Assembly: GCA_011009095.1 (NCBI GenBank)
Contig: VTPC01008442.1
Coordinates: 40,752 to 104,751, forward strand
Direction of reading: 5' to 3'
DNA length: 64,000 nucleotides
Origin: Ignelater luminosus
Taxonomy: Eukaryota > Arthropoda > Insecta > Coleoptera > Elateridae
Shown: positions 25,948-35,545 of the stretch, piece by piece
How positions within the stretch are numbered: position 1 is the first letter of the stretch
How the letters are laid out: every line of letters starts with the position of its first letter
Notes under the pieces: model-generated
Seen by the model: the letters and a program-made list of their open reading frames with translations, nothing else
Databases searched by the model: none
Told to the model about the DNA's origin: nothing
Made by a program: the position numbers and the translations under genes

Positions 25948-26616
25948 ATGGAAACACGAAGTGAGGTTAGAGGCGACGCGGCACATGAAAGTAGTACGAT
26001 GGTTATTCGCAGTCACATTATTGGTAAAGTTTCAGAATATTCCTTAAATGAAGATTTTGAAGTTTATTTGGAGCGCTTGGAGCAGTACGTCTTGGCGAAT
26101 ATGGTAGAAGACGATCGTAAGGGGTCGGTCTTCTTGACTGTTATTAGCCCGGAGGTCTACAGAATTTTAAGAGATCTCTGCGATCCTGTACTTCCAAAGG
26201 ATAGAAGTTATGAAGAGTTATGTGCATTACTGAGGAAGCAATTTGCACCACAACTATCTGTTTTTCGTAAACGCATTGAATTTTACGAATCTAAGCAGTC
26301 ATTCAACGAAACCATAAGTGAATGGTATGTACGTATAAAAAATCTTGCTATTCCTTGCAAATTTGGTGCTGTGTTGGAAGGAAATTTAAAAGATCGATTT
26401 GTTACTGGCTTAAGAAGAGGGCCAGTACTAGATAGATTATGTGAAGATGGGCAGGAGAAGACATTGACAGAGCTGGTCGATATAGCTTTACAGAAAGAAG
26501 CAAGTTTAAAACAGCAAATAAATGCAGTTGTACAAGATATGAACAAGATGACAGTTAAGGGAAAAGTTTATAAAAAGAAAGAGCAACCAAGAAATGAAAA
26601 AAAAAAGAAAAGTTGA
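25948..26616 (+). CDS. Retrotransposon Gag (capsid part)
   Basis: The 222-codon frame starts at the first good ATG after the primer-binding site and encodes a Retrotrans_gag-type capsid protein that packages the element's RNA in particles. The central region (about residues 30-170) has the family pattern: LEQYV near residue 45, FLTVISPEVYRILRDL, then YEELCALLRKQF, SFNETISEWYVRIKNLA and LKDRFVTGL. The C-terminus is very basic and runs into a 10-A tract at 26597-26606, stopping at TGA 26614-26616. The two zinc knuckles that normally close Gag are in the -1 frame just downstream. So either the A tract has gained or lost a base, or a -1 ribosomal slip at the tract joins the frames. Confidence 0.85.
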   Translation: METRSEVRGDAAHESSTMVIRSHIIGKVSEYSLNEDFEVYLERLEQYVLANMVEDDRKGSVFLTVISPEVYRILRDLCDPVLPKDRSYEELCALLRKQFAPQLSVFRKRIEFYESKQSFNETISEWYVRIKNLAIPCKFGAVLEGNLKDRFVTGLRRGPVLDRLCEDGQEKTLTELVDIALQKEASLKQQINAVVQDMNKMTVKGKVYKKKEQPRNEKKKKS

Positions 26617-27782
26617 AGAAATGTTATGCTTGTGGTAAAGTAAACCATAAATTTAGTACTTGTAGATATAAGAATTATAGTTGTAAGATTTGTAAAAAAG
26701 TAGGACATTTAGCAGTCATGTGTAGAAATAAGACAGATAATTGTTATTTAGAGAAAGAGGAAAACAGGGATGTAAATGATCAGAGTACATCTGTTGAGGT
26801 AGTTCAAATGTTTTCATTAAGCTCAGATATTAAAGAGAAACCTTTAGAAGTAGATGTGAAAGTAGCAAATATACCCCTAAAGATGGAGTTAGATACAGGC
26901 GCAGGAGCATCAGTTTTGTCGAGTTTTCTTTATAGAAAGATGTTTTCACATGTCATTTTGAAGAAAACTGATGTTCGTCTGCGAACATACGATGGTAATT
27001 ATATACAACCATTAGGGCAAATAAATGTCCCTATGAGATGTAATAATAAATTAGAAAATGTTCGATTGCTAGTTATCGAGGGAGGTTGTGAAAAGCCTTT
27101 ATTTGGACGTGATTTGCTTAAAATTTTTAAGGTTGAAATAAGTTTAAATAAATTAGAAATAAGGAAAGATGAATGTGTTAAGCGGTTAGTTGAGGAATAT
27201 AATGATGTTTATGAAACCATAGATTTGAAATTAAAAGAACCAGTTTTAGCAATTTTTAAAAAACCTGCTCATATGCCTTATGCTATTAAAGATAGAGTTG
27301 ATAAAGAATTGGAACGTTTAGAAAAAGAGGGCATTATTGCAAAGGTAGATAATAGTAGCTGGGGAACCCCACTAGTTCCAGTGATAAAAGATGATGGATC
27401 AATACGTTTGTGTACAAATTATAAATTAACTATTAATCCAAATTTAGCTAGTTGTAATCATCCAATACCAAGGGTGGAGGATTTGTTTTATGCCTTACAA
27501 GGAGGCGTAGAATTTACTAAATTGGATTTAACTTGTGCTTATAACCAACTGGAGTTAAGTGAAGAAAGCAAGCATTTGTTAGCTTGGAGTACCCATAAGG
27601 GAATTTATAAAATAAATCGCTTACCTTTTGGTACTAAACCCGCCTGCCAGATATTTCAGAATATAATTGAAAAAGTATTATTGGAGGCACAGGGAGTTGT
27701 AAATTTTATGGACGATATTCTTGTGACGGGAAAAGATTTTGAAGAGCATGTAATGAATTTAAAGGAAGTACTCATTGGTTAA
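26598..27782 (+). pseudogene. Zinc knuckles, protease and first part of RT
   Basis: The frame is open from 26598, overlapping the end of gag. Two CX2CX4HX4C zinc knuckles (first at CYACGKVNHKFSTC, second at CKICKKVGHLAVMC) come first. A retropepsin-type protease follows with active-site DTGAGASVLS near 26893. The reverse transcriptase then has LEKEGIIAKVDNSSWGTPLV, RLCTNYK, KLDLTCAYNQLEL, LPFGTKPACQIFQ and the catalytic FMDDILVTG near 27709-27735. The frame ends at TAA 27780-27782 because of an apparent one-base loss near 27777, and the thumb continues in another frame. There is no good ATG in this frame; it depends on reading through from gag. Confidence 0.9.
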
Positions 27783-28111
27783 GAAAAGCCGGATTTACAT
27801 TGAATTTAAAACAATGTGAATTTTTCAAAAGTAATATAAAATACTTGGGTCATATAATTGATAAGGAGGGTTTAAAGAAGGATTCTGATAAAATTAGTGC
27901 TATTACTAAGATGCAGAGACCTGTTAGCATAACAGAATTGAGAGCTTTTCTGAGTATGGTGAATTATTATGCAAAATTCATTGAAAATATTTCATCTATT
28001 TTAAATCCTTTTTATAAGTTATTGCAAAAAGATGTACAGTTTAAGTGGGATTCAAAATGTGATGTATATAAAGAAACAGTTGGTTTCGGATGTAGTATTA
28101 GTACATTTTAA
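27779..28111 (+). pseudogene. RT thumb/connection segment, shifted frame
   Basis: This continues the reverse transcriptase after the break near 27777. It starts LRKAGFTLNLKQCEFF, followed by KYLGHIIDKEGL and ITELRAFLSMVNYYAKFI, the conserved Ty3/Gypsy end of the polymerase that leads to RNase H. Its own frame stops at TAA 28109-28111, but family similarity moves to the next frame from about 28060-28080, where a further one-base change must lie. Confidence 0.88.
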
Positions 28112-28937
28112 TCCATCCTTACCAGTTAAATTAGTTTGTGATGCGAGTAAAGTAGGTATCGCTGCAGTTTTACTTCATAAAATGGCAGATGGTACAGAAA
28201 GGCCAATAGGCTGGTCCAGTAGAGTTTTGTCTAAAGCAGAACAAAATTATTTAATGATACAAAAAGAGGCATTAGCTTTGTACTGGGGAGTGAAGAAATT
28301 TTCGCAATTTTTAATGGGTCGCAAATTTGAACTAGTTACGGATCATAAAAATTTATTATCTTTGTTTGGCGAAAATAAAAGTTTGCCAAAAGTGACAGCA
28401 GGAAGAATTCAAAGATGGGCTTTATATTTGTCAGGGTATAATTACAAATTAAAGTTGGCCAAAGGTAGTTCGAATGAGGCAGATGAATTTTCTAGGTTAC
28501 CAATACCTGCAGACATAGAGTGTGAAAATTTAAATTTTCTAAATGTAATCCCAGTGGATATATACAGGGTCAAGTTAGAAACTAGAAAAGATAGAATTTT
28601 GGGACAGCTCATAACTTTTATAGAAAAGGGTAGGCCTGATAAACTTGATCAAAGTTGGGAATTGGAGTTGAAGAGTCTGTATAATAGGAGAAATGAATTA
28701 TATGTTCATAACGGTATAGTTATGTGGGGTAGTAGATTAGTTATGCCGTTCAAATTAAGCAAACAAATGTTAGAACAATTGCATTCGACTCATTTAGGGA
28801 TGAGCAAAATGAAGATAACGACCAGGTCTTATTTTTGGTGGCCAGGCTTCGATAGTGATATTGAAAATTTGTGTAGTTCTTGTATTACTAATAATGTAAA
28901 GGATAAGGTAGTCAGTTTAGGACGTGATAGAACATGA
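28060..28937 (+). pseudogene. RNase H and integrase zinc domain, truncated
   Basis: RNase H of Ty3/Gypsy type degrades the RNA strand during copying. Its catalytic residues are seen in LVCDASKVGIAAVLL (Asp), MIQKEALALYWGVKKF (Glu) and VTDHKNL (Asp). Then comes a linker and the N-terminal integrase zinc domain: QLHSTHLGMSKMK (two His), RSYFWWPGFDSDIENL and CSSC (two Cys). The catalytic integrase core (D,D35E) and the rest are absent. The frame ends at TGA 28935-28937, 35 bases before the 3' LTR. The other copy of this segment, after the gap, reads on 8 more residues. Without the core this copy could not integrate on its own. Confidence 0.9.
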
Positions 28938-28962
28938 AGAATTCTGGAGAGCTATGATTAAG

Positions 28963-28972
28963 TGGGGCGGAG
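28963..28972 (+). promoter_or_regulatory. Polypurine tract
   Basis: TGGGGCGGAG directly precedes the TG that opens the 3' LTR, the expected place and composition for the plus-strand primer of an LTR retrotransposon. It confirms the LTR boundary. Confidence 0.75.
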
Positions 28973-29131
28973 TGCAGTATAGCATGGAACGCTGCCATCG
29001 GACATATAAGAGTATAAGAAGTTTATATGTAAGATTATTATTATTAGGATGATGTCAGTGTGTGTAAAATAAACGTTGTTGTTGCAAACTGTGTTTATTA
29101 TTATTTGTGGATCATCGGCCACGATACCACA
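28973..29131 (+). repeat. 3' LTR (159 bp)
   Basis: It begins TGCAG after the polypurine tract and ends CCACA. It contains TATA-like CATATAAGAGTATAAG and an AATAAA signal. It is unusually short for a Ty3/Gypsy LTR. The same 159-bp LTR occurs at 30722-30880 in the copy after the sequence gap. Confidence 0.9.
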
Positions 29132-30332
29132 CTTTCTATTTACATTAGTCCACTTGTTTTATTATTCAAACAGAAAATGCTGAACAACTATTGTTTTTCA
29201 CAGTTGATTTTTCCTTGTATACGTACTTCTATAGACATACAGGTAATATAAGATTATGGTGGAGATAGTTTAATATTTCGTCTCATAGTACTTGGCCAAG
29301 CCAGACTGTATTTCTTAGTGTGACTAGTTGAGAGGTGATGGACCACTCTCCAGACGTTTTCTATATGTGCTCTAGAGCATTTTGGTCTGCCTTTAGATTT
29401 ATTTTATATATCATTTCAGGATGATTTGCATTTATTTTTGTTTGTACGCGCTTATCTTTCTCATTTATCTACCTTACAGTCATTATTTAAGGTGACTGTA
29501 AATTTTAGTTTTATTGTGCTGCACTTCTTGCTGTGGCTTTTGCGTACCTGACATCTACTTCTGTGGATATATGTTATTTTGGGGTAGATTAACTAGCTAA
29601 GATTTATTGATGAGCAAGGTTTGTATTATCACAGACTGTATTGTTACCAATTATATTTCATATATTGTTTTTGGATTTAACGGACGACACATACCATGTC
29701 ACCTGCAGCGTATTTTCTAGTAGCTAAGCTTTACGAACGTTCTGTCGGTAACCGTTGGCCGACTTTTTTTCCTAGTGGAACAGAGGAACATGGCCTCTGA
29801 TTATCGACTTATCCCATGCACACGAGCTAGATTGGTTCGTTGCTTCATTTCCTCAATCCTTCAGATCAAAGAAAGAGACAACTAAATAATAAATTTATGT
29901 ATTTATAGTTCTATCGTCTTGAATTTCCATCATATTTAACTTTGTTTTGTCTTGGGCTTTGTTTGCATCATCTATTGTGTTGAGATTCATAGTTTAAATT
30001 TTAGATCAAGTCTAGCATTACTAAAGCAACAGGCCATAGTACAATATGTACCTTTTCTAAAAGTTTTCTGATTACCATTTTAGAAGTTCCACGTTCGGAT
30101 TTTTACCTTTGGTCAAGTTTTGAGTATTGTTTTCTGCCTGAAAGAAAATTTGTTTGCTGTGCATGTTATAGATTTGTATCAACTTTTAGATCTCTAAAGC
30201 AAAATTCATGTTTCTTTGTCAAGCACAAGTTAATGTTGGTGTTTTGTTAGTTCAAGATAAAAACACATAATTCAGAGCATTTATCTTTGCTGTAATGAAA
30301 ATGGTCAAGATTGTAACCCGACTCACAAAAAA
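29132..30332. other. 3' flank of the LTR element, no gene
   Basis: Non-coding AT-rich DNA downstream of the retrotransposon, forming most of the left copy of the duplicated segment. A 63-codon frame at 29060-29251 spans the LTR edge and is not a gene. Confidence 0.6.
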
Positions 30333-30432
30333 NNNNNNNNNNNNNNNNNNNNNNNNNNNNNNNNNNNNNNNNNNNNNNNNNNNNNNNNNNNNNNNNNNNN
30401 NNNNNNNNNNNNNNNNNNNNNNNNNNNNNNNN
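30333..30432. other. Assembly gap, 100 Ns
   Basis: Exactly 100 unknown bases, the usual placeholder for a gap of unknown size between contigs. The sequence on the two sides overlaps, so the true gap may not exist. Confidence 0.99.
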
Positions 30433-30710
30433 ATAGGAGAAATGAATTATATGTTCATAACGGTATAGTTATGTGGGGTAATAGATTAGTTATGCCGTTC
30501 AAATTAAGAAAACAAATGTTAGAACAATTGCATTCGACTCATTTAGGGATGAGCAAAATGAAGATAACGGCCAGGTCTTATTTTTGGTGGCCAGGCTTCG
30601 ATAGTGATATTGAAAATTTGTGTAGTTCTTGTATTACTAATAATGTAAAGGATAAGGTAGTCAGTTTAGCACGTGATAGAACAAGAAGAATTCTGGAGAG
30701 CTATGATTAA
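30433..30710 (+). pseudogene. Integrase zinc-domain fragment, second copy
   Basis: This is the allelic or duplicate copy of the last part of the element's pol. It keeps the two His of the LHSTHLG block, RSYFWWPGFDSDIENL and CSSC. Unlike the first copy, an AGA stands where the other has TGA, so it reads on through RTRRILESYD to TAA 30708-30710. It too lacks the integrase core, so the deletion predates the difference between the copies. Confidence 0.88.
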
Positions 30711-30721
30711 ATGGGGCGGAG

Positions 30722-30880
30722 TGCAGTATAGCATGGAACGCTGCCATCGGACATATAAGAGTATAAGAAGTTTATATGTAAGATTATTATTATTAGGATG
30801 ATGTCAGTGTGTGTAAAATAAACGTTGTTGTTGCAAACTGTGCTTATTATTATTTGTGGATCATCGGCCACGATACCACA
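30722..30880 (+). repeat. LTR in second copy (159 bp)
   Basis: It is the same length as the 3' LTR at 28973-29131 and nearly identical, with the same TGCAG start after the GGGGCGGAG purine tract and the same CCACA end. It is probably the same locus on the other haplotype. Confidence 0.9.
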
Positions 30881-33481
30881 CTTTCTATTTACATTAGTCC
30901 ACTTGTTTTATTATTCAAACAGAAAACGCTGAACAACTATTGTTTTTCACAGTTGATTTTTCTTTGTATACGTACTTCTATAGACATTATAAGATTATGG
31001 TTTAATATTTCGTCTCATAGTACTTGGCCAAGCCAGACTGTATTTCTTACTGTGACTGGTTGAGAGATGACGGGCCACTCTCCAGACGTTTTCTATCTGT
31101 GCTCTAGAGCATTTTGGTCTGCCTTTAGATTCATTTTATATATCATTTCAGAATGATTTGCATTTATTTTTGTTTGTACGCGCTTATCTTTCTGATTTAT
31201 CTGCGTTACAGTCATTATTTAAGGTGACTGTGTAGATTTTAGTTTTATTGTGCAGCACTTCTTGCTGTGGCTTTTGCGTACCTGACATCTACTTCTGTGG
31301 ATATATGTTATTTTGGGGTAGATTAACTAGCTAAGATTTATTGATGAGCAAGGTTTGTATTATCACAGACTGTATTGTTACCAATTATGTTTCATATATT
31401 GTTTTTGGATTTAACGGACGACGCATACCATGTCACCTGCAGCGTATTTTCTAGTAGCTAAGCTTTACGAACGTTCTGTCGGTAACCGTTGGCCGACTTT
31501 TTTTCTTAGTGGAACAGAGGAACATGGCCTCTGATTATCGACTTATCCCATGCACACGAGCTAGATTGGTTCGTTGCTTCATTTCCTCAATCCTTCAGAT
31601 CAAAGAAAGAGACAACTAAATAATAAATTTATGTATTTATAGTTCTATCGTCTTGAATTTCCATCATATTTAACTTTGTTTTGTCTTGGGCTTTGTTTGC
31701 ATCATCTATTGTGTTGAGATTCATAGTTTAAATTTTAGATCAAGTCTAGCATTACTAAAGCAACAGGCCATAGTACAATATGTACCTTTTCTAAAAGTTT
31801 TCTGATTACCATTTTAGAAGTTCAACGTTCGGATTTTTACCTTTGGTCAAGTTTTGAGTATTGTTTTCTGCCTGAAAGGAAATTTGTTTGCTGTGCATGT
31901 TATATATTTGTATCAACTTTTAGATCTTTAAAGCAAAATTCATGTTTCTTTGTCAAGCACAAGTTGGTGTTGGTGTTTTGTTAGTTCAAGATAAAAACAC
32001 ACAATTCAGAACATTTATCTTTGCTGTAATGAAAATGGTCAAGATTGTAACCCGACTCACAAAAAATCTAGCTATGCCAGTGCTCGCTACAACATCTTGA
32101 GAACTAAGTAAAATTATTTCTCACTATGTTTGAACCTCTTCTTTCTCCGTGAATGTTCGTAAAATCTGATTAAAAAAATTTCAAATTCTAGCTACAGTTT
32201 TTCCTTGCATGAAGAAGTGTAAAAAAATGGCATGCAGTTTAGCTTTGTTCTTCCATAAGATATTTACAGTCTTTTCTGTAATTTTCCCAAAGTTACTCCG
32301 TACCTATTTCATTATTTTTTTATTTCTTTATATCTATGGTAATGCCATTCCAACACAAAGAGCTTGTTTTGGTCGAGCTGGGTTTTACTTTTAAAATGTT
32401 TCGGTTGATCTTGGATTAATCGAGCTATCTTAGTTGATTGGATGTTTTTAGCTAATGAAGCCTTCTTATTAGTATGAATTTGTGGGTTCCTGCGGCTCGA
32501 TAAATTAAATTCTAGGATAGTAAAAAGTATTTACGAAAAATAAGTTTACATGATATTCTAAGTAAGCCTAAATTACATTTTCTGAAAATTAAGTGGAACA
32601 AAGAAATTTACATTTTGTAAGGGAACAGTTTAAAAAATATAAACGCACGTCAGGAGATAATCTTTCACTACGCAGTCTAAAAAGCAGAAAGATCTCACAG
32701 TTTCATATTTTACGTGAACTTGAACTTTGACTTAATTAAAAAATTGTTATTCCTAATCCAGGCTAGATATCTACACAAGCTTATGTTGTGCCTCTTATGT
32801 GGCTCAGCTTAAAGATCAATTCAGACAGACTTTCAAAGTATTTTGAGCTTTTCAAGCCAGTTGAAGGTGAAGTTGGGCTATTTGGATCGGCCAGAAACTT
32901 TAAACCGGAAGTTAAAAGCTTATAAAGCACGAAAAAAACGCATAGTACTCTAACAAATACATACCAACACAAGCTTAATGCATGGTAGCTTAGGAAATAC
33001 TCGCAGGTATAAAAAACACGGAAGGTATTGTATAGACTAGAATATTTCAAATTAAACAGAGAAAAAGTCTGTATTTGAAATATAATATGAGAAGGGAAGG
33101 AAAACTCGTAAGCAAAATAATTCATCTTTTGACGAATGAAATATTCTTATCAAAATAATGTTTGCAAGAATATCGAAGGTAGTTTAATATTTATATGACC
33201 TTATATAAGCAATATAAATGATGTTATGAGAAAAATAATGAAACGTATTTAATAATAGACTAACAGAACTGAAATATAAAGTGCCACAAGACAGTTGGTT
33301 TGAAAATGTCGTGGAAAATTTAAGATTAATGAACAAGAAAACATAAACATGGAAAACAACCTAATGTCAAGAATAGTTAAGAATAAAATAAAATACTGCA
33401 CAACTTCCTACTAATATGTTTATTTTTTCTCAGTCAATGTGGGCTTCATCTATCACAATTTATTACAAATTGTAGGAGAAA
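30881..33481. other. No gene recognised
   Basis: Flanking DNA of the second copy up to 32066, then unique AT-rich sequence. A 114-codon minus-strand frame at 32781-33125 is the longest here; it is rich in Phe, Tyr and Leu as expected from T-rich DNA and shows no motif, so I do not call it a gene. Confidence 0.55.
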
Positions 33482-34445
33482 TATACAGTGTGGTTATTTT
33501 CATTGCATACTCCTAATTTTATCAAAATGAAGGTTTTCAAAAATTAAAACATCTGCGAATGCAAAGCACAACCACAACGAACTCCGCTATTTGTTACGTT
33601 TTTCAAACTTCGACGGTCATTTTGACCAAGTTCCCGAGGTGATATCAAAAAACGAAGACACTACGTTGGCTTTAGTTTTTGATGTAGAATCCAAAAGAAT
33701 CCAAGTCAAAATTTCAAAATTTCAAAAAAAATACGGACAGACAGGCAGACAGACTTTGCAAATTCAGTAACGACTTCTTCGGAGTTCGTTGAAAAAAGGT
33801 GTCCCCTTTCCAACGGACTTAAATAAAATGCCTTTACCTATAAGACAAAAAAGTAGCGACGTGAAGAATAAGCTTGTTAAATTAAACATCCTCTATTTTA
33901 TTAAGTAATTAGAATGATTATGATTTTATGAAATCTTGAATACAGCACAGTTCTTAGTTTTTCAATTGACCAACAAATGAGGTAATAGCAATAATAATTA
34001 GATTATCAAAAGTAGGGTTTGCAAATGGTCACACTGTTAATAGTTTTTCTTCAATAGGAATTGTTGAAAGCAGGACCGGATTAAGGGTATTACTAACTTC
34101 ACTCGCATGGCACCTCTTCCTTATGCACCTTTAACACAGTCGACCTATTGGATATTATGACCTTGGTGCAAAACCTAGTTTTGGTAATCTTATTATTATT
34201 GTTACGATCTTCCTTATTGGTCAAATGAAAAAGTAAAAGTTGCTCTGTAGTCAAAATTTTATAGCCATTCTAATTATGTGATAAAAAAAGCTAATTCTTC
34301 AATATTGCTGCGTTTTTGTTTTAACAGTGTTGTACCTTAGACCGTTTGAAAGAGAGCTATAGCTATATGACATAAGTTTTGTTTTGAAAAACTTTATTCT
34401 CACTAATTTAATGAGTGTGTAATAAAAAACCGACCACACTGTATA
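33482..34445. mobile_element. TIR element, ~960 bp, non-coding
   Basis: The ends are imperfect inverted repeats of about 65 bases, starting TATACAGTGTGG at 33482 on the left and at 34445 reading inward on the right. Both continue with an ACTC block and end in TTTTCAAAA. TA-rich flanks fit a Tc1/mariner-like target. The interior has no transposase. It includes a GACAGACAGGCAGACAGAC run near 33735 and a block ending TTGGTAATCTTATTATTATT that recurs near 57.9 kb. The same terminal sequence recurs as the right end of the element near 58.98 kb. Best read as a non-autonomous MITE. Confidence 0.7.
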
Positions 34446-34683
34446 TTTTACTGATGAGTGATAAAACATAATACGAAAATTGTGTAAGAAAGTGTAGACT
34501 CTCTTATTCTAAACCATTGTAATTTCCTGCAGTGTGTTACGGATCGTACGTGTAGACTAGAGAATTTATATACAGCCTAACTGCACCTAGACTCACCACT
34601 TAGATGGTGGTAAAAACGAACGGCATAAAACGACCAAATATTACTTTTTTTATATACATTTTCTACATCTCATAAACTACCAG

Positions 34684-35545
34684 GATGATTTTGGAGCCCA
34701 ATAGAAACATGGACTGTCATCTCCCTTCTCGGTAAATAGGAGGGAGATACGGGTCAAAAAAACCGTCTGTACCTTAGTGTTCAAAATCAAGAAGTTTGAG
34801 CAGAGGTGCTGCTTTTGGGGTCTTCCAGCCATTGGTTTGACCCAATTGAAGTCCGTCGGGGTGGAGAGAAGGGGGTAAAATAAGAGTTGTTGCAAGTTAT
34901 CAAAATTCCGTTTGGAATATTCGTTTTCATAGTTGTCTTGTGTACGACAATCGCCAGAAAAATCTTTTCTATTACCAAAACTAAAAATACCAAATGGAAC
35001 ATTCCGATTTAAGCATATGGTCTGAAACGCGATAGTCCGTATATGAAATATCAAGTTATTATCATACAGTCTGCATATTTTAAGCCGTATACATACGGGT
35101 TAGACCGTATAGGTATATGGACGAATTTTCCATACGATCTGTAACATATATATGGTCTAAGTCGTATGTATACGGCCCAATACTTGTAGATCGTTTGTTA
35201 ATAATTTGATATTTCGTATACAAACTAGACCGTATACAGACGGACTATTGCGTTCCATTAGGTGTTTTTAGTTTTGATAATCGGAAAAGCTGCCTTTGGT
35301 GGTTATCGTGCACCAGACCACCGTGAGAGTCAATACTTCACTCTACCCCATCCAAGCACACTTGACTTTAGTTATTTTAAAACAATGACAGGGGACCGCA
35401 AAACTAGCGTTCTCTCTCAAACTCCTGAATTTTTGGCACTAAGGTCCAGACGGCTTTTCTGACCTGTTTTCCCCCTTCTTTACAAAGTACGGGTGTGACC
35501 GTCCATGGACCCTATTGGGCTCCAGGAGAATCATATAACATATAT
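34684..35545. repeat. Long palindromic (foldback) element, ~860 bp
   Basis: Almost the whole interval is an imperfect palindrome centred near 35125. The left arm (34684-35060) and the inverted right arm (35215-35545) share GGAGCCCAATAG, CATGGAC.GTCA, ACCTTAGTG, CAAAACTAAAAA.ACC and AATAGTCCGT blocks in order. The middle is itself palindromic, with GCCGTATACATACG at about 35082 and its inverse ending at 35177. Open frames on both arms (minus 34677-35054, plus 35262-35462) are mirror readings of each other, not independent genes. No transposase is present. Family unknown. Confidence 0.85.

Larger units (their letters stand above)
25730..29131 (+). mobile_element. Ty3/Gypsy (Mag-like) LTR retrotransposon, integrase-deleted
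   Basis: The element is 3,402 bp with both LTRs, a primer-binding site, gag, protease, reverse transcriptase, RNase H and only the first zinc-binding part of integrase, followed at once by the polypurine tract and 3' LTR. Full-length relatives are 5 to 6 kb, so most of integrase is missing. The flanks just outside the LTRs are TTTTC (25725-25729) and CTTTC (29132-29136), a possible 5-bp target duplication with one mismatch. The gag-pol frame is broken at three places. Domain order (RT, RNase H, integrase) and the CCHC knuckles place it in Ty3/Gypsy; the Mag-like assignment is by overall look only. No envelope gene is present. Confidence 0.9.
28684..30332 (+). repeat. Left copy of duplicated segment next to gap
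   Basis: These 1,649 bases match 30433-32066 from end to end: the end of the element's pol, the 3' LTR and about 1.2 kb of flanking DNA. Differences are scattered single bases plus three small indels (8 and 9 bases missing from the right copy near 30986-31000, 2 bases gained near 31230), which account exactly for the 15-base length difference. The left copy stops at the first N. Confidence 0.95.
30433..32066 (+). repeat. Right copy of duplicated segment next to gap
   Basis: It starts at the first base after the Ns and matches 28684-30332 to the last base before the Ns. Beyond 32066 the sequence continues uniquely. Both copies abut the gap exactly, which fits two unmerged, overlapping contig ends from allelic haplotypes better than a genuine tandem duplication. 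Confidence 0.95.

Noticed and set aside
28684-32066. Genuine tandem duplication of the retrotransposon 3' end
   Set aside because: Both copies abut the 100-N gap exactly and differ as alleles would. An assembly overlap is simpler, although reads are needed to exclude duplication.
32781-33125. 114-codon minus-strand frame
   Set aside because: Rich in Phe, Tyr, Leu and Ser as expected from T-rich DNA. No domain, no repeat or gene context.
34677-35462. Open frames of 125, 71 and 66 codons on opposite strands
   Set aside because: They are mirror readings of the two arms of a palindrome, not independent genes.
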